A stretch of DNA of 64,000 nucleotides from positions 62,253-126,252 of the forward strand of contig NZ_JACAPG010000027.1 in the NCBI RefSeq assembly GCF_013385825.1, read 5' to 3'. Position numbers and translations under genes: made by a program. Below the pieces are notes generated by a model, which was not told the DNA's origin, ran no database searches, and was given only the letters and a program-made list of their open reading frames with translations. This DNA is from Pseudomonas reactans (GTDB lineage Bacteria; Pseudomonadota; Gammaproteobacteria; Pseudomonadales; Pseudomonadaceae). Positions 15,950-23,855 of the stretch are shown here, piece by piece (positions within the stretch are counted from its first letter, which is position 1; each line of letters opens with the position of its first letter).

Positions 15950-16287
15950 TGGATCTGTTCTTGAAGGCCGCCCTGGGCGCGGCGGTGGTGTTGATTCTGG
16001 CGGCGCTGGCCAAGACCAAGAACTACTACATCGCAGGACTGGTGCCGCTGTTTCCGACGTTTGCGTTGATTGCCCACTACATCGTCGGCAAAGGGCGTTC
16101 GGTGGACGACTTGAAGACCACGATCCTGTTCGGGATGTGGTCGATCATTCCGTATTTTGTGTATTTGGCGACGTTGTATGTGATGGTGGATCGGATGCGG
16201 TTGGAGGCTTCGTTGGCCGTGGCAGCAGTCGCCTGGTTGATAGCCGCAACCCTCTTGGTAAGCATCTGGGTACGCCTGCACGCCTGA
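15949..16287 (+). CDS. glpM: GlpM family inner-membrane protein
   Basis: This 112-residue protein has four predicted transmembrane segments (about 5-20, 26-45, 60-82, 88-108) and matches the GlpM family in length and sequence (for example AKTKNYYIAGLVPLFPTFALIAH). GlpM was named in P. aeruginosa for its position after glpD and was linked to alginate production; the biochemical role is not established. Here it follows aauR with a one-base overlap (TGATG) and lies about 7 kb from glpD, so the aat/aau block separates it from its namesake cluster. It is likely co-transcribed with aauSR. Confidence 0.88.
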   Translation: MDLFLKAALGAAVVLILAALAKTKNYYIAGLVPLFPTFALIAHYIVGKGRSVDDLKTTILFGMWSIIPYFVYLATLYVMVDRMRLEASLAVAAVAWLIAATLLVSIWVRLHA

Positions 16288-16294
16288 CATTCAC

Positions 16295-16364
16295 CTGTAG
16301 GAGTCCGGCTTGCCGGCGATAGCGTCCTTGAGACCGCCATCGCCGGCAAGCCGGACTCCTACAG
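16295..16364. repeat. REP-type inverted repeat (TCCGGC variant)
   Basis: CTGTAGGAGTCCGGCTTGCC at 16295 is mirrored by its complement ending at 16364, with an 18-base spacer. It lies between the convergent glpM and the response regulator gene and may act as a shared transcript end. Confidence 0.88.
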
Positions 16365-16378
16365 GGAAGTGTGTTGAA

Positions 16379-17776
16379 TCAGCGCACGATTTTGTCGACC
16401 TGGATACCCAGCTTTTTCAGGCGATACCAGAAGCTGCGCTCCGAAATCCCGATCTTCGCTGCCGCCGCAGCCTGCACGCCGTTGCTCTCCTGCAACGCCG
16501 CGAGTATGTAGGCCTTCTCCACCTCTGCCAGCGCCGCATCCAGGTCCTGGGGAATGCCCGGCCCGTCGCTAAGAATCGCCGTCACATCGCCTTCACTCGG
16601 CTTGGAAGCAAACAAGTAACCCGGCAAGTCGATGTCTTCGATCACAGGCGACGCCGCCACGATAGTCGCGCGCTCCACGCAGTTCTGCAGCTCACGGATA
16701 TTGCCCGGCCAGTGATACGCCGCCATGGCCTGCAACGCCTCAGGGCTAAAGCCTGTGATACGTTTACCGGCCGTGGCGCTGAGGGTCTGGGCGAAGTGAC
16801 GGGCCAGGGGCGCGATGTCTTCCACACGCTCGCGCAAGGCCGGCAGGGGAATCGGGAACACGTTGAGGCGGTAGTACAGGTCTTCGCGGAATTCCTTGTT
16901 GGCCACCGCTTCCAGCAAATTCTTATTGGTCGCGGCGATCACGCGCACGTCGACCTTGCGCTCGCGGGGATCGCCCACCGGTTCAATCACCCGCTCCTGC
17001 AACGCGCGCAGGATCTTGGCCTGCAACGCCAGGGGCATATCACCCACTTCATCGAGAAACAGCGTGCCCTTGTCGGCCTGTTGGAACCGCCCTACCCGGT
17101 CGGACACGGCGCCGGTGAACGCACCTTTGCGATGGCCGAACATTTCGCTTTCCAGCAGCCCTTCCGGGATGGCCGCGCAATTGACCGCCACGAAGGGCTT
17201 GTCGGCGCGGCTGCCATGCTTGTGGATGGCGCGGGCAACCATTTCCTTGCCGGTGCCGCTTTCGCCGGTCAGCAGGATGGTAGCGCTGCTGTCGCGCACC
17301 GAGTCCACGGCTTGCAGCACCTTGCGAAACGCCGGGCTGTCGCCCACCAGGCTGTCGAACTGGGCGTGTTCGTCCAGCTCGGCACGCATGCGCGCGTTGT
17401 CGCGCATGATGTCGCGAAATTGCAGGGCCTTGGCCACGGTGATGTCCAGCTCGTCGATATCAAACGGCTTGGCGATGTAGTCGTAGGCGCCGTTGCGCAT
17501 CGACTGCACGGCGTTTTTCACTGTGCTGTAAGCGGTCATCACGATCACCGGCACATGGGGGTAGCGCACCTTGATCTCGGCCAGCAACGCCGGCCCGTCC
17601 ATGCCCGGCATGCGCCAGTCACTGATCACCAGGTCGATGTCTTCCTGCTCCAGCACCTTGAGCGCGTGCAGGCCGTTGCCAGCGACAAACACCTGCACGT
17701 CGTTCTGGCCCAGGGCCGAGGCCAGCAGGTCGCAGAGCTTGGGTTCGTCGTCGACTACCAGAATGTTATGCGTCAT
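16379..17776 (-). CDS. Sigma-54-dependent response regulator (NtrC family)
   Basis: The 465-residue product has a receiver domain with phospho-acceptor Asp53 (VISDWRMPGMDG), a full sigma-54 AAA+ domain with GESGTGKE, GAFTGA and LFLDEVGDMP, and a C-terminal Fis-type helix-turn-helix (IGISERSFWYRLKKLGI). The ATG at 17776 is chosen because the protein then starts MTHNILVVDDE; the longer frame upstream is kinase coding sequence. It overlaps the kinase gene by 11 bases and is the last gene of a six-gene minus-strand operon. A sigma-54 promoter and inverted repeats upstream of the first gene suggest that it activates its own operon. The name of the system is not known to me. Confidence 0.93.
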   Translation of the reverse strand: MTHNILVVDDEPKLCDLLASALGQNDVQVFVAGNGLHALKVLEQEDIDLVISDWRMPGMDGPALLAEIKVRYPHVPVIVMTAYSTVKNAVQSMRNGAYDYIAKPFDIDELDITVAKALQFRDIMRDNARMRAELDEHAQFDSLVGDSPAFRKVLQAVDSVRDSSATILLTGESGTGKEMVARAIHKHGSRADKPFVAVNCAAIPEGLLESEMFGHRKGAFTGAVSDRVGRFQQADKGTLFLDEVGDMPLALQAKILRALQERVIEPVGDPRERKVDVRVIAATNKNLLEAVANKEFREDLYYRLNVFPIPLPALRERVEDIAPLARHFAQTLSATAGKRITGFSPEALQAMAAYHWPGNIRELQNCVERATIVAASPVIEDIDLPGYLFASKPSEGDVTAILSDGPGIPQDLDAALAEVEKAYILAALQESNGVQAAAAAKIGISERSFWYRLKKLGIQVDKIVR

Positions 17777-19535
17777 GACTGTCCTCGTCGTCTTCGCCAC
17801 TCGCCGGAATGTACAGGCTGAAGGTGGCGCCGGCATCTTTCTCACTGGCACATTCGATGCTGCCGTCGTGACTTTCCATGATCGAATAGACTTTGGCCAG
17901 GCCCAACCCGGTGCCCGACGCCTTGGTGGTGACAAACGGCGTGAAGATGCGCTCGATCATGTCCGCCGGAATGCCTTGGCCGGTGTCGGTGATGCTGATC
18001 AGCGTGTTCTCGCCTTCCGTGCGAATGCCCAGGGTCAGGCGCCCGCCTTCGGGCATCGCGTCGATGGCGTTGAGGATCAGGTTGAGGCACGCCTGCTTGA
18101 GCTGCTTGGCATCCGCGTAGATCGTCGCTCCGGGTGCTTGGTCGTCGATGTGCGCGTCGATGTTATGGGTGGCCAGTTCCGGCGCGCAGAAACCGAGGAT
18201 TTCCTCCACCAACGGGCGCGCCGGCAGCAACACGCGCAATGGCGGATTGGGCTTGGCAAAGTCGAGGAATTCGGTGATCAGGTCGTTGATGCGGCTGACC
18301 TCGCTGACCACATACTCCAGATGGCGCTTGTCGGTTTCCGCCAGGTCGGCGCGGCGGTGCAGCAACTGTGTCGCCGTCTTGATGATGCCCAGCGGGTTGC
18401 GGATTTCGTGGGCCAGGCCCATGGCGACCTCACCCAGGGCGTGCAGGCGATCACGTCGACGTAGCTGGGCTTCAAGGTGATGCAGCTCGCCCAGACGTTC
18501 GGTCATGTGGTTGAAGGTGCTGCTCAACTGCGCCAGTTCGTCGCCGCCGCTGACCACCACGCGGTGCGCGTAATCACCGGAAATCACTGCGCTTACGCCC
18601 TGGGACAGGTCCCGCAGCGGCTTGGTCAAGCGCCGCGACACCAGCACGCCGGCGGCCAGCGACAGCGCCGAACTGAGCAGGAAGATCAGCACAAACAGGT
18701 TGCTCTGATTCACCAGCCCCACCAGGCTGGTGTGGCGCAACAAGCCGCTGAAGATCACACCTTGCAGTTCACCGGCATCGTTGAAGATCGGCCAGTACAA
18801 CCCGCTGTAGTTGTTGGTGAACTGCTCGCTCGGCTGCTTGGTGCTGCGCATGGCGATTTCGACGTTCTTGGGGATGCGCGACGGGTGATCTTCAAAGCGT
18901 TGGGTCGAGAAGATCTCTGAGAACCCATTGGGGTTGGCCAGGTACAGGCGCAGGTCGAGGGAGTGCACGTCGGCCACGCTGGTGAGGAAACTGCTGTCCA
19001 GGTAAGTGGCTACCAGCAGCACATAATCGACGCCGTCCTGGGTGGTCTCGAAGGTGGACACCACCACACCTGTGCTCACCCCAGCCACCTGAACGGTCTG
19101 TAATACGGCGTTACTGGTGAGGCTGATCTGCTTGATGATGTCGTCAGAGGCAGTGCTGAATACCAGCTTGTGGTCGCTCACGCGAATCAGTGCCACCACG
19201 TCGATATCGGTGGCGTCGGCAATGTCGGCGGTCAGGCGGTCGTGCTTGGCGGCTTGCCGGCTCGAGGGCGGGCTGGTGTAGCGCAGGAACAACTTGGCCA
19301 TGCGCGCGTTGTCGTGAAGGATGTCGCCAATCTCGTCCTTGACGATCTTGGTCGACTCCTGCAGCCAGATGCGCACGTTGCTGTCGAAGATCTGCGACAA
19401 CGTGGTGGCCGCCAGTTCGGCGGCGATCATGGTGGGAATCACGCTGACCAACCAGAACGCCAGCACCAGCTTGCGCTGGACGCTCCAGCGCGAAATGGCA
19501 AAGGGGCGGGCTTTCTGGCGGGTCTTGGTGATCAT
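17766..19535 (-). CDS. Membrane sensor histidine kinase
   Basis: The 589-residue kinase has a transmembrane helix near residues 22-45, a periplasmic sensor of about 230 residues, a second helix near 280-300, a HAMP region (SRRLTKPLRDLSQGV), a phospho-acceptor His376 in LAHEIRNPLGIIKTA, and HATPase boxes NLILNAIDAMPEGG, DTGQGIP and GTGLGLA. It starts one base before the upstream acyltransferase gene ends (TGATG) and overlaps the regulator gene, so kinase and regulator form a coupled pair. The periplasmic domain looks double-Cache-like, suggesting a small-molecule signal, but I cannot name the ligand. Confidence 0.92.
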   Translation of the reverse strand: MITKTRQKARPFAISRWSVQRKLVLAFWLVSVIPTMIAAELAATTLSQIFDSNVRIWLQESTKIVKDEIGDILHDNARMAKLFLRYTSPPSSRQAAKHDRLTADIADATDIDVVALIRVSDHKLVFSTASDDIIKQISLTSNAVLQTVQVAGVSTGVVVSTFETTQDGVDYVLLVATYLDSSFLTSVADVHSLDLRLYLANPNGFSEIFSTQRFEDHPSRIPKNVEIAMRSTKQPSEQFTNNYSGLYWPIFNDAGELQGVIFSGLLRHTSLVGLVNQSNLFVLIFLLSSALSLAAGVLVSRRLTKPLRDLSQGVSAVISGDYAHRVVVSGGDELAQLSSTFNHMTERLGELHHLEAQLRRRDRLHALGEVAMGLAHEIRNPLGIIKTATQLLHRRADLAETDKRHLEYVVSEVSRINDLITEFLDFAKPNPPLRVLLPARPLVEEILGFCAPELATHNIDAHIDDQAPGATIYADAKQLKQACLNLILNAIDAMPEGGRLTLGIRTEGENTLISITDTGQGIPADMIERIFTPFVTTKASGTGLGLAKVYSIMESHDGSIECASEKDAGATFSLYIPASGEDDEDSHDA

Positions 19536-20659
19536 CAGGTTTCGCTTATCGCAGCAGCCATGGCAGGGTCGGAACGATCCGGTCGAATAAACAGTTTTAC
19601 AAGCTTGAGCAGGCCGTTGACCAGCCGGTTGCGGTGGCGGAAAAACACGCTGTTGCCCTGGAACTCGCAACCCAGGCGCAGCTTACTGGCATACCCGGCC
19701 TGGCCGCACTCATACACGGCAATATTGTGTTGAATACAGTAGTCCACATTGGTCAGCCAGCTACGGAAGTACAGGTTGTAGTCACGGGTGAATTCCACGT
19801 CATGCCCGAAAAACTTGTCCACCAGCCGGTGTTCGTCCACCAGGATCAGGTTGAACGCCACCAGTTGCTCATCCACCCAGTAAAGAACACAGACCGCCCG
19901 CTCATCAAGCCGTTCCAGCACTCCGGTGAAGTAGCCGGCGGGCAGCCGCTCGAACTGCAACTCGGCACGCGTCAGCGTGGCCTCGTACAGGCGCATGACC
20001 TCGGGCAACACGTCGTCGATATTTCGCCGCCACTCCACCCTAGGCCCCGGCGCGCGCAGTTTGCGGCGCAGGTCTTTGCGCGTGGATTTGCCCAGCGAGC
20101 CCAGGTAAGCGTCCACCGAGCCGTAGGGCAGCGGCAACACCCCCGTGGGCAAGCTCGGCATGCTCTGGAAGCCTGCCGCGCGGCAACTTTCGACCCAGTG
20201 CGGGTCTTTGCTCGGTGCGTCCTTGACCGCCACCAGGCCGATACCGAAGTCATCGGCATCCTGGCGCGCGGCTTCCAGCAGGTGCTTGAGCAGCAGCGGG
20301 CGGCGTGCATCCGCTACATTGCTGGCAAAACCAACGTCGCAGCGCTCCGCCACGGGGGAACCGAGGGCATACAGCCCCAGTTGCAAAAGCCCCGGCCACA
20401 GTCGCTCCACACGCTCGGTCAAGCGTTTGCCGGCGCCCGACACCGTGGTGTCGAGGCGATAATGGGTGATGAACGCCGCGGCCACAGCCACCAACGTTCC
20501 ATCGTCGTAAACCGCCAGGTAACGCCACTGAAAATCATCGATGGCGGCGTTTTCCACGGCGACGTAATAGTCCCAGTCCTCCAGGGCACCCGGGAAACAG
20601 TCGTTCCAGGCACTGCGCTGGAGGGCCCGGATGGTCGGGAAGGCTTGGGCGGTAATCAC
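19535..20659 (-). CDS. FemAB/GNAT-like acyltransferase (peptidogalycan family)
   Basis: The 374-residue protein resembles the FemAB-like/COG3146 acyltransferase family, with a C-terminal GNAT-type half: a KSTRKDLRRKLR basic stretch near 190, a VCVLYWVDEQLVAFNLILVD core near 255-275, and YNLYFRSWLTNVDYCI. Members transfer acyl or aminoacyl groups; the acceptor here is unknown. It sits third from the end of the six-gene operon, 16 bases after the hydrolase gene and overlapping the kinase gene by one base, so its activity is probably part of the pathway sensed or controlled by the two-component pair. Confidence 0.8.
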   Translation of the reverse strand: MITAQAFPTIRALQRSAWNDCFPGALEDWDYYVAVENAAIDDFQWRYLAVYDDGTLVAVAAAFITHYRLDTTVSGAGKRLTERVERLWPGLLQLGLYALGSPVAERCDVGFASNVADARRPLLLKHLLEAARQDADDFGIGLVAVKDAPSKDPHWVESCRAAGFQSMPSLPTGVLPLPYGSVDAYLGSLGKSTRKDLRRKLRAPGPRVEWRRNIDDVLPEVMRLYEATLTRAELQFERLPAGYFTGVLERLDERAVCVLYWVDEQLVAFNLILVDEHRLVDKFFGHDVEFTRDYNLYFRSWLTNVDYCIQHNIAVYECGQAGYASKLRLGCEFQGNSVFFRHRNRLVNGLLKLVKLFIRPDRSDPAMAAAISET

Positions 20660-20675
20660 AGGGTTTCCTTAAGGC

Positions 20676-21542
20676 TCAAGCCCGCTGTCGATAATCTTGA
20701 GGGGCCGGAATGGACTCGGCATGCTGCCCGACAAACTCCGCGCTCAACTCGATCACACGGCGGTATTGCAAGTCGACGGTGATCATGTGGTAGCAGTTGT
20801 CCAGCAGGATCTTGGTCACCGGGCCACCGAGGTGGCGTTCCACATAGTCCGCGTTCCAACGGCTGGTGATATCGTCCTCGATGGAGTGCAGCACCAACGC
20901 CGGCACCTTGACCTGCGGCATGCGTTTCTTGACCACGGCGTTCATCCGGTGCAACTCGCGCACAGTGATGCCCTCCATGGTCAGCAAGCCCGCCTCACTG
21001 CTCTCACCCTCCTTCATCTGCCGCTCGACGATGCCACGCAGGCGCTCGTTCTTGATGCCATACGGCGGCTTCTCTTCGAAGCGGCAGATATGCACGCCGA
21101 AGGGGATTTTCATCAGCAACGGCGTGAGAAACGCCAGCTTGTTGATGCTCCAGCCGTCGTACTTCAGGGTGGTGGAATACATCAACAGCCCGGCGACTTG
21201 CCCAGGGTGCTCGGCGGCCACGTACATCGACATCACCGCGCCCATGGACAAACCACCGACGAACACCTGTTCATGGCGCTGTTTCACAGCCACGAAGGTT
21301 TTGCGCACGCCTTCGTACCAGTCGCGCCAGCCGGTGGCTTGCAGGTCGCTGTTATCACCGCAGTGCCCGGCCAGGGTGGGCACGTACACCGTGCAATTGC
21401 CCACCTTGGCCAGGCCCTTGGCGACCTGGCGCAATTCCGTCGGGGTGCCGGTCAGGCCGTGGATCAACAGGATCCCGACCGGACCATCACCGAGAACGAA
21501 ACCGGCATCACCTTCACCGAGGTCGATCTCTGCTGTGTTCAC
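20676..21542 (-). CDS. Alpha/beta hydrolase (carboxylesterase-like)
   Basis: The 288-residue cytoplasmic hydrolase has the oxyanion loop LIHGLTGTPTE (residues 27-37), the nucleophile elbow GGLSMGA with the catalytic Ser near residue 99, an acid in LVLHSIEDDITSR, and a catalytic His in DNCYHMI. This is the layout of the Est30/monoacylglycerol-lipase-like carboxylesterases. No signal peptide is seen. The ATG overlaps the end of the aminotransferase gene by four bases, so it is tightly coupled in the operon. A role in releasing or remodelling the operon's product is inference. Confidence 0.88.
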   Translation of the reverse strand: MNTAEIDLGEGDAGFVLGDGPVGILLIHGLTGTPTELRQVAKGLAKVGNCTVYVPTLAGHCGDNSDLQATGWRDWYEGVRKTFVAVKQRHEQVFVGGLSMGAVMSMYVAAEHPGQVAGLLMYSTTLKYDGWSINKLAFLTPLLMKIPFGVHICRFEEKPPYGIKNERLRGIVERQMKEGESSEAGLLTMEGITVRELHRMNAVVKKRMPQVKVPALVLHSIEDDITSRWNADYVERHLGGPVTKILLDNCYHMITVDLQYRRVIELSAEFVGQHAESIPAPQDYRQRA

Positions 21543-22933
21543 CGGTTGGTCGCCCGCACCAGCAGTTGCTCAAGCAGCTTCAGGCCCAGTTCGATTTCCG
21601 GGTAGCTGATTTCCAGGGACGGCGCCAGGGTGATCACGTTCTTGTAGTAACCGCCCACGTCGAGGATCAGGCCGAGTTTCTGGCCGTCCACCACCATGTC
21701 ACCCTTCATGCCTTCTTCAACCATATAGTCCAGGGTCGCCTTGTCCGGCGTGAAACCATCCGGGCCGCAGATTTCGCAGCGCAGGGCCAAGCCCAGGCCG
21801 TCGACGTCGCCGATGATCGGGAAACGTTTCTGCAGGTCTTGCAAGCCTTCGAGGAAGAACTTGCCCTTGGCCATGACCATCGCGCCGTAGTCGACTTCGT
21901 TGGTCATCTTGAACATTTCCAGGCCTACCGCCGTGCCCAATGGGTTGGAGGCGAAGGTGGAGTGGGTCGAACCTGGCGGGAAGATCTTCGGGTTGATCAA
22001 CTCTTCACGGGCCCAGATGCCGCCCAGTGGGTTGAGGCCGTTGGTCAGCGCCTTGCCGAACACGATCACGTCCGGTTGCACGTCGAAGTGTTCGATCGAC
22101 CACAGTTTGCCGGTGCGGTAGAAGCCCATCTGGATCTCGTCGGAGACCATCAGGATGCCGTGCTGATCCAGCACATGCTTCAACTCACGGTAGAAGTTCA
22201 TCGGCGGGATCACGTAGCCGCCGGTGCCCTGGATCGGCTCGACGTAGAACGCGGCGTATTCGCTGGAACCGACTTTCGGGTCCCACACACCGTTGTATTC
22301 GGTTTCGAACAGGCGGGCGAATTGCTGCACGCAGTGGCTGCCGTACTCTTCCTTGGTCATGCCTTTAGGGCCACGGAAGTGATACGGGAACGGGATGAAC
22401 TGCGCGCGCTCGCCGAAGTGGCCGTAGCGGCGACGGTAGCGGTAGCTGGAGGTGATCGACGAAGCGCCGAGGGTACGCCCGTGGTAGCCGCCTTCGAAGG
22501 CGAACATCAGGCTCTTGCCATTGGTGGCGTTACGCACGACCTTCAGGGAGTCTTCGATGGACTGCGAACCGCCAACGTTGAAGTGCACGCGACCGTCGAG
22601 GCCGAATTTCTTCTTGGCGTCGACTGCGATCATTTCCGACAGCTCGATCTTGCCTTTGTGCAGGTACTGACTGGCGATTTGCGGCAGGGTGTCGATCTGC
22701 TGTTTCAGTGCATTGTTCAGGCGTGGGTTGGCGTAGCCGAAGTTGACCGCCGAGTACCACATCTGCAGGTCGAGGTAGGCCTGGTCTTCGGTGTCCCACA
22801 CGTAGGAGCCTTCGCAACGGCTGAAAATGCGCGGCGGCTCGATGTAATGGACGGTGTCGCCGTAGGAGCAGTATTTGGCTTCTTTATCCAGAAGGACCTG
22901 GTCTTCGGCGGTAGCGATACGGATATCAGACAT
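21539..22933 (-). CDS. Class III PLP-dependent aminotransferase
   Basis: The 464-residue fold-type I enzyme belongs to the omega/class III aminotransferases. The family stretch LMVSDEIQMGFYRTGKLW (PLP-ring aspartate) and the PLP-lysine segment VIVFGKALTNGLNPLGG are present, as is the phosphate-cup region FNVGGSQSIEDSLK near residue 120. Class III enzymes typically act on omega-amines, beta-amino acids, diamines or 2-oxo acids; the substrate cannot be read from sequence. It overlaps the HAD gene by eight bases and the hydrolase gene by four, marking it as a core operon enzyme. Confidence 0.93.
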   Translation of the reverse strand: MSDIRIATAEDQVLLDKEAKYCSYGDTVHYIEPPRIFSRCEGSYVWDTEDQAYLDLQMWYSAVNFGYANPRLNNALKQQIDTLPQIASQYLHKGKIELSEMIAVDAKKKFGLDGRVHFNVGGSQSIEDSLKVVRNATNGKSLMFAFEGGYHGRTLGASSITSSYRYRRRYGHFGERAQFIPFPYHFRGPKGMTKEEYGSHCVQQFARLFETEYNGVWDPKVGSSEYAAFYVEPIQGTGGYVIPPMNFYRELKHVLDQHGILMVSDEIQMGFYRTGKLWSIEHFDVQPDVIVFGKALTNGLNPLGGIWAREELINPKIFPPGSTHSTFASNPLGTAVGLEMFKMTNEVDYGAMVMAKGKFFLEGLQDLQKRFPIIGDVDGLGLALRCEICGPDGFTPDKATLDYMVEEGMKGDMVVDGQKLGLILDVGGYYKNVITLAPSLEISYPEIELGLKLLEQLLVRATNR

Positions 22934-23627
22934 GGTGGAAGAGTTCCTGATTGTCAGCAGCAGTAAAGGAGGTGGCGTTGGCGGCTATGCCTTGCGGCAG
23001 TCGGGCCAGCAGCGCAGGCAGTTCGGCAAAGGTGTCGAAGCGTGCGTGAGGAATGTTGTTGGCTTCGCAGTACTTGGCGAGGCTGCCTTTGGCGAACACA
23101 AAGTCGGCAGTGGAAGCCACGCACATGTCGGACTTGCCGTCGCCGATCACCAGCACGCGCTTGTTGCGCGGCGTGGACTTGCACTTGCAGTTGCCGGAGG
23201 CGGCACGGCAGGCGTCACTGGAGTACGGGAAGTCGATGCGCCAGCTGTTCTGGTCGACCTGGCGCAGGCGGTTGGCGAGGATCGGCAGCAAGGTCACGTA
23301 GTTGCGTGAAAGGATCCGCGCGATGCCCTGCTCGATGCCGTCGCTGACCACTTCGATGGTTGCGCCCAGGCCCATGACGTGATCGACGAAGTCCGGGAAG
23401 TCCGGGTCGATCTCGACGCTGTCGAAATACGCCAGCAGTTCGGAAGGCGTCGCCTTGATCAGCGCCAGTTGGCGGCTCAGGCATTCGCGTGAACCGATAT
23501 GCCCATCCAGCCATTCCTGTTCGATGGTTTCCCACTCGGGGCCGGCGAAGCGTTGGAGGACGTTGTCGATGACATCGGTGGGGGTGATGGTCCCGTCGAA
23601 GTCACACACGATATGCCATTGGATCAT
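22926..23627 (-). CDS. HAD-IB phosphatase (MtnX/SerB-like)
   Basis: The 233-residue enzyme has HAD motif I DFDGTITPTDV (nucleophile Asp9, acid Asp11), motif II VVSDG near residue 95, and the metal-binding motif GDGKSDMC near 165. This is the set of the MtnX/phosphoserine-phosphatase branch. A small cysteine-rich stretch (NCKCKS) lies before the last motif. The substrate is unknown; methionine salvage is unlikely because no other mtn genes are nearby. It is the first gene of the six-gene operon and starts about 40 bases downstream of the start point implied by the sigma-54 promoter at 23678-23694. Confidence 0.88.
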   Translation of the reverse strand: MIQWHIVCDFDGTITPTDVIDNVLQRFAGPEWETIEQEWLDGHIGSRECLSRQLALIKATPSELLAYFDSVEIDPDFPDFVDHVMGLGATIEVVSDGIEQGIARILSRNYVTLLPILANRLRQVDQNSWRIDFPYSSDACRAASGNCKCKSTPRNKRVLVIGDGKSDMCVASTADFVFAKGSLAKYCEANNIPHARFDTFAELPALLARLPQGIAANATSFTAADNQELFHHV

Positions 23628-23677
23628 CGTTGTTTACCTTGGAGGAGCGCGCTGTGTGCGCTTGCAACAAGGTGTAG

Positions 23678-23694
23678 AGCAGAGAGTGTGCCAA
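23678..23694 (-). promoter_or_regulatory. Sigma-54 promoter of the six-gene operon
   Basis: Read on the minus strand, TTGGCACACTCTCTGCT contains the -24 TGGCAC block and a -12 GC exactly ten bases after the GG. It is 51 bases upstream of the HAD phosphatase ATG. The last gene of the operon encodes a GAFTGA-containing sigma-54 activator, so an autoregulatory circuit is plausible. Confidence 0.75.
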
Positions 23695-23756
23695 CTGGCC
23701 ACCGCCCAGCAGGGCTGGGGTTTTGCCTGGCATGGCCAGCGATTTGTGTCGCAGGA

Positions 23757-23782
23757 GCTACAATTTTTGTAGCTTGCTACAA
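23757..23782. promoter_or_regulatory. Three interleaved GCTACAA/TTGTAGC half-sites (putative enhancer)
   Basis: GCTACAA (23757-23763), TTGTAGC (23767-23773) and GCTACAA (23776-23782) form two overlapping inverted repeats that share the middle arm, with spacers of three and two bases. They lie about 70-100 bases upstream of the sigma-54 promoter, where NtrC-type regulators bind. I predict they are the binding sites of the response regulator encoded at 16379. They also lie upstream of the divergent MipA-like gene. Confidence 0.55.
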
Positions 23783-23855
23783 AGAAGATGAGTGCTTGCG
23801 TGGAAAGGATGCTTTGCGCGTTCATGCGCGCATATTCAATCAAGGAACTGTGACC

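Noticed and set aside
16310..17821. 503-codon plus-strand frame opposite the response regulator gene
   Set aside because: The minus frame encodes a complete NtrC-type regulator with all motifs; the plus frame is its shadow and starts in a REP element.
22926..23627. Methionine salvage enzyme MtnX as a definite function
   Set aside because: Only the general HAD-IB motifs match; no other methionine salvage genes are nearby and the operon partners do not fit that pathway.
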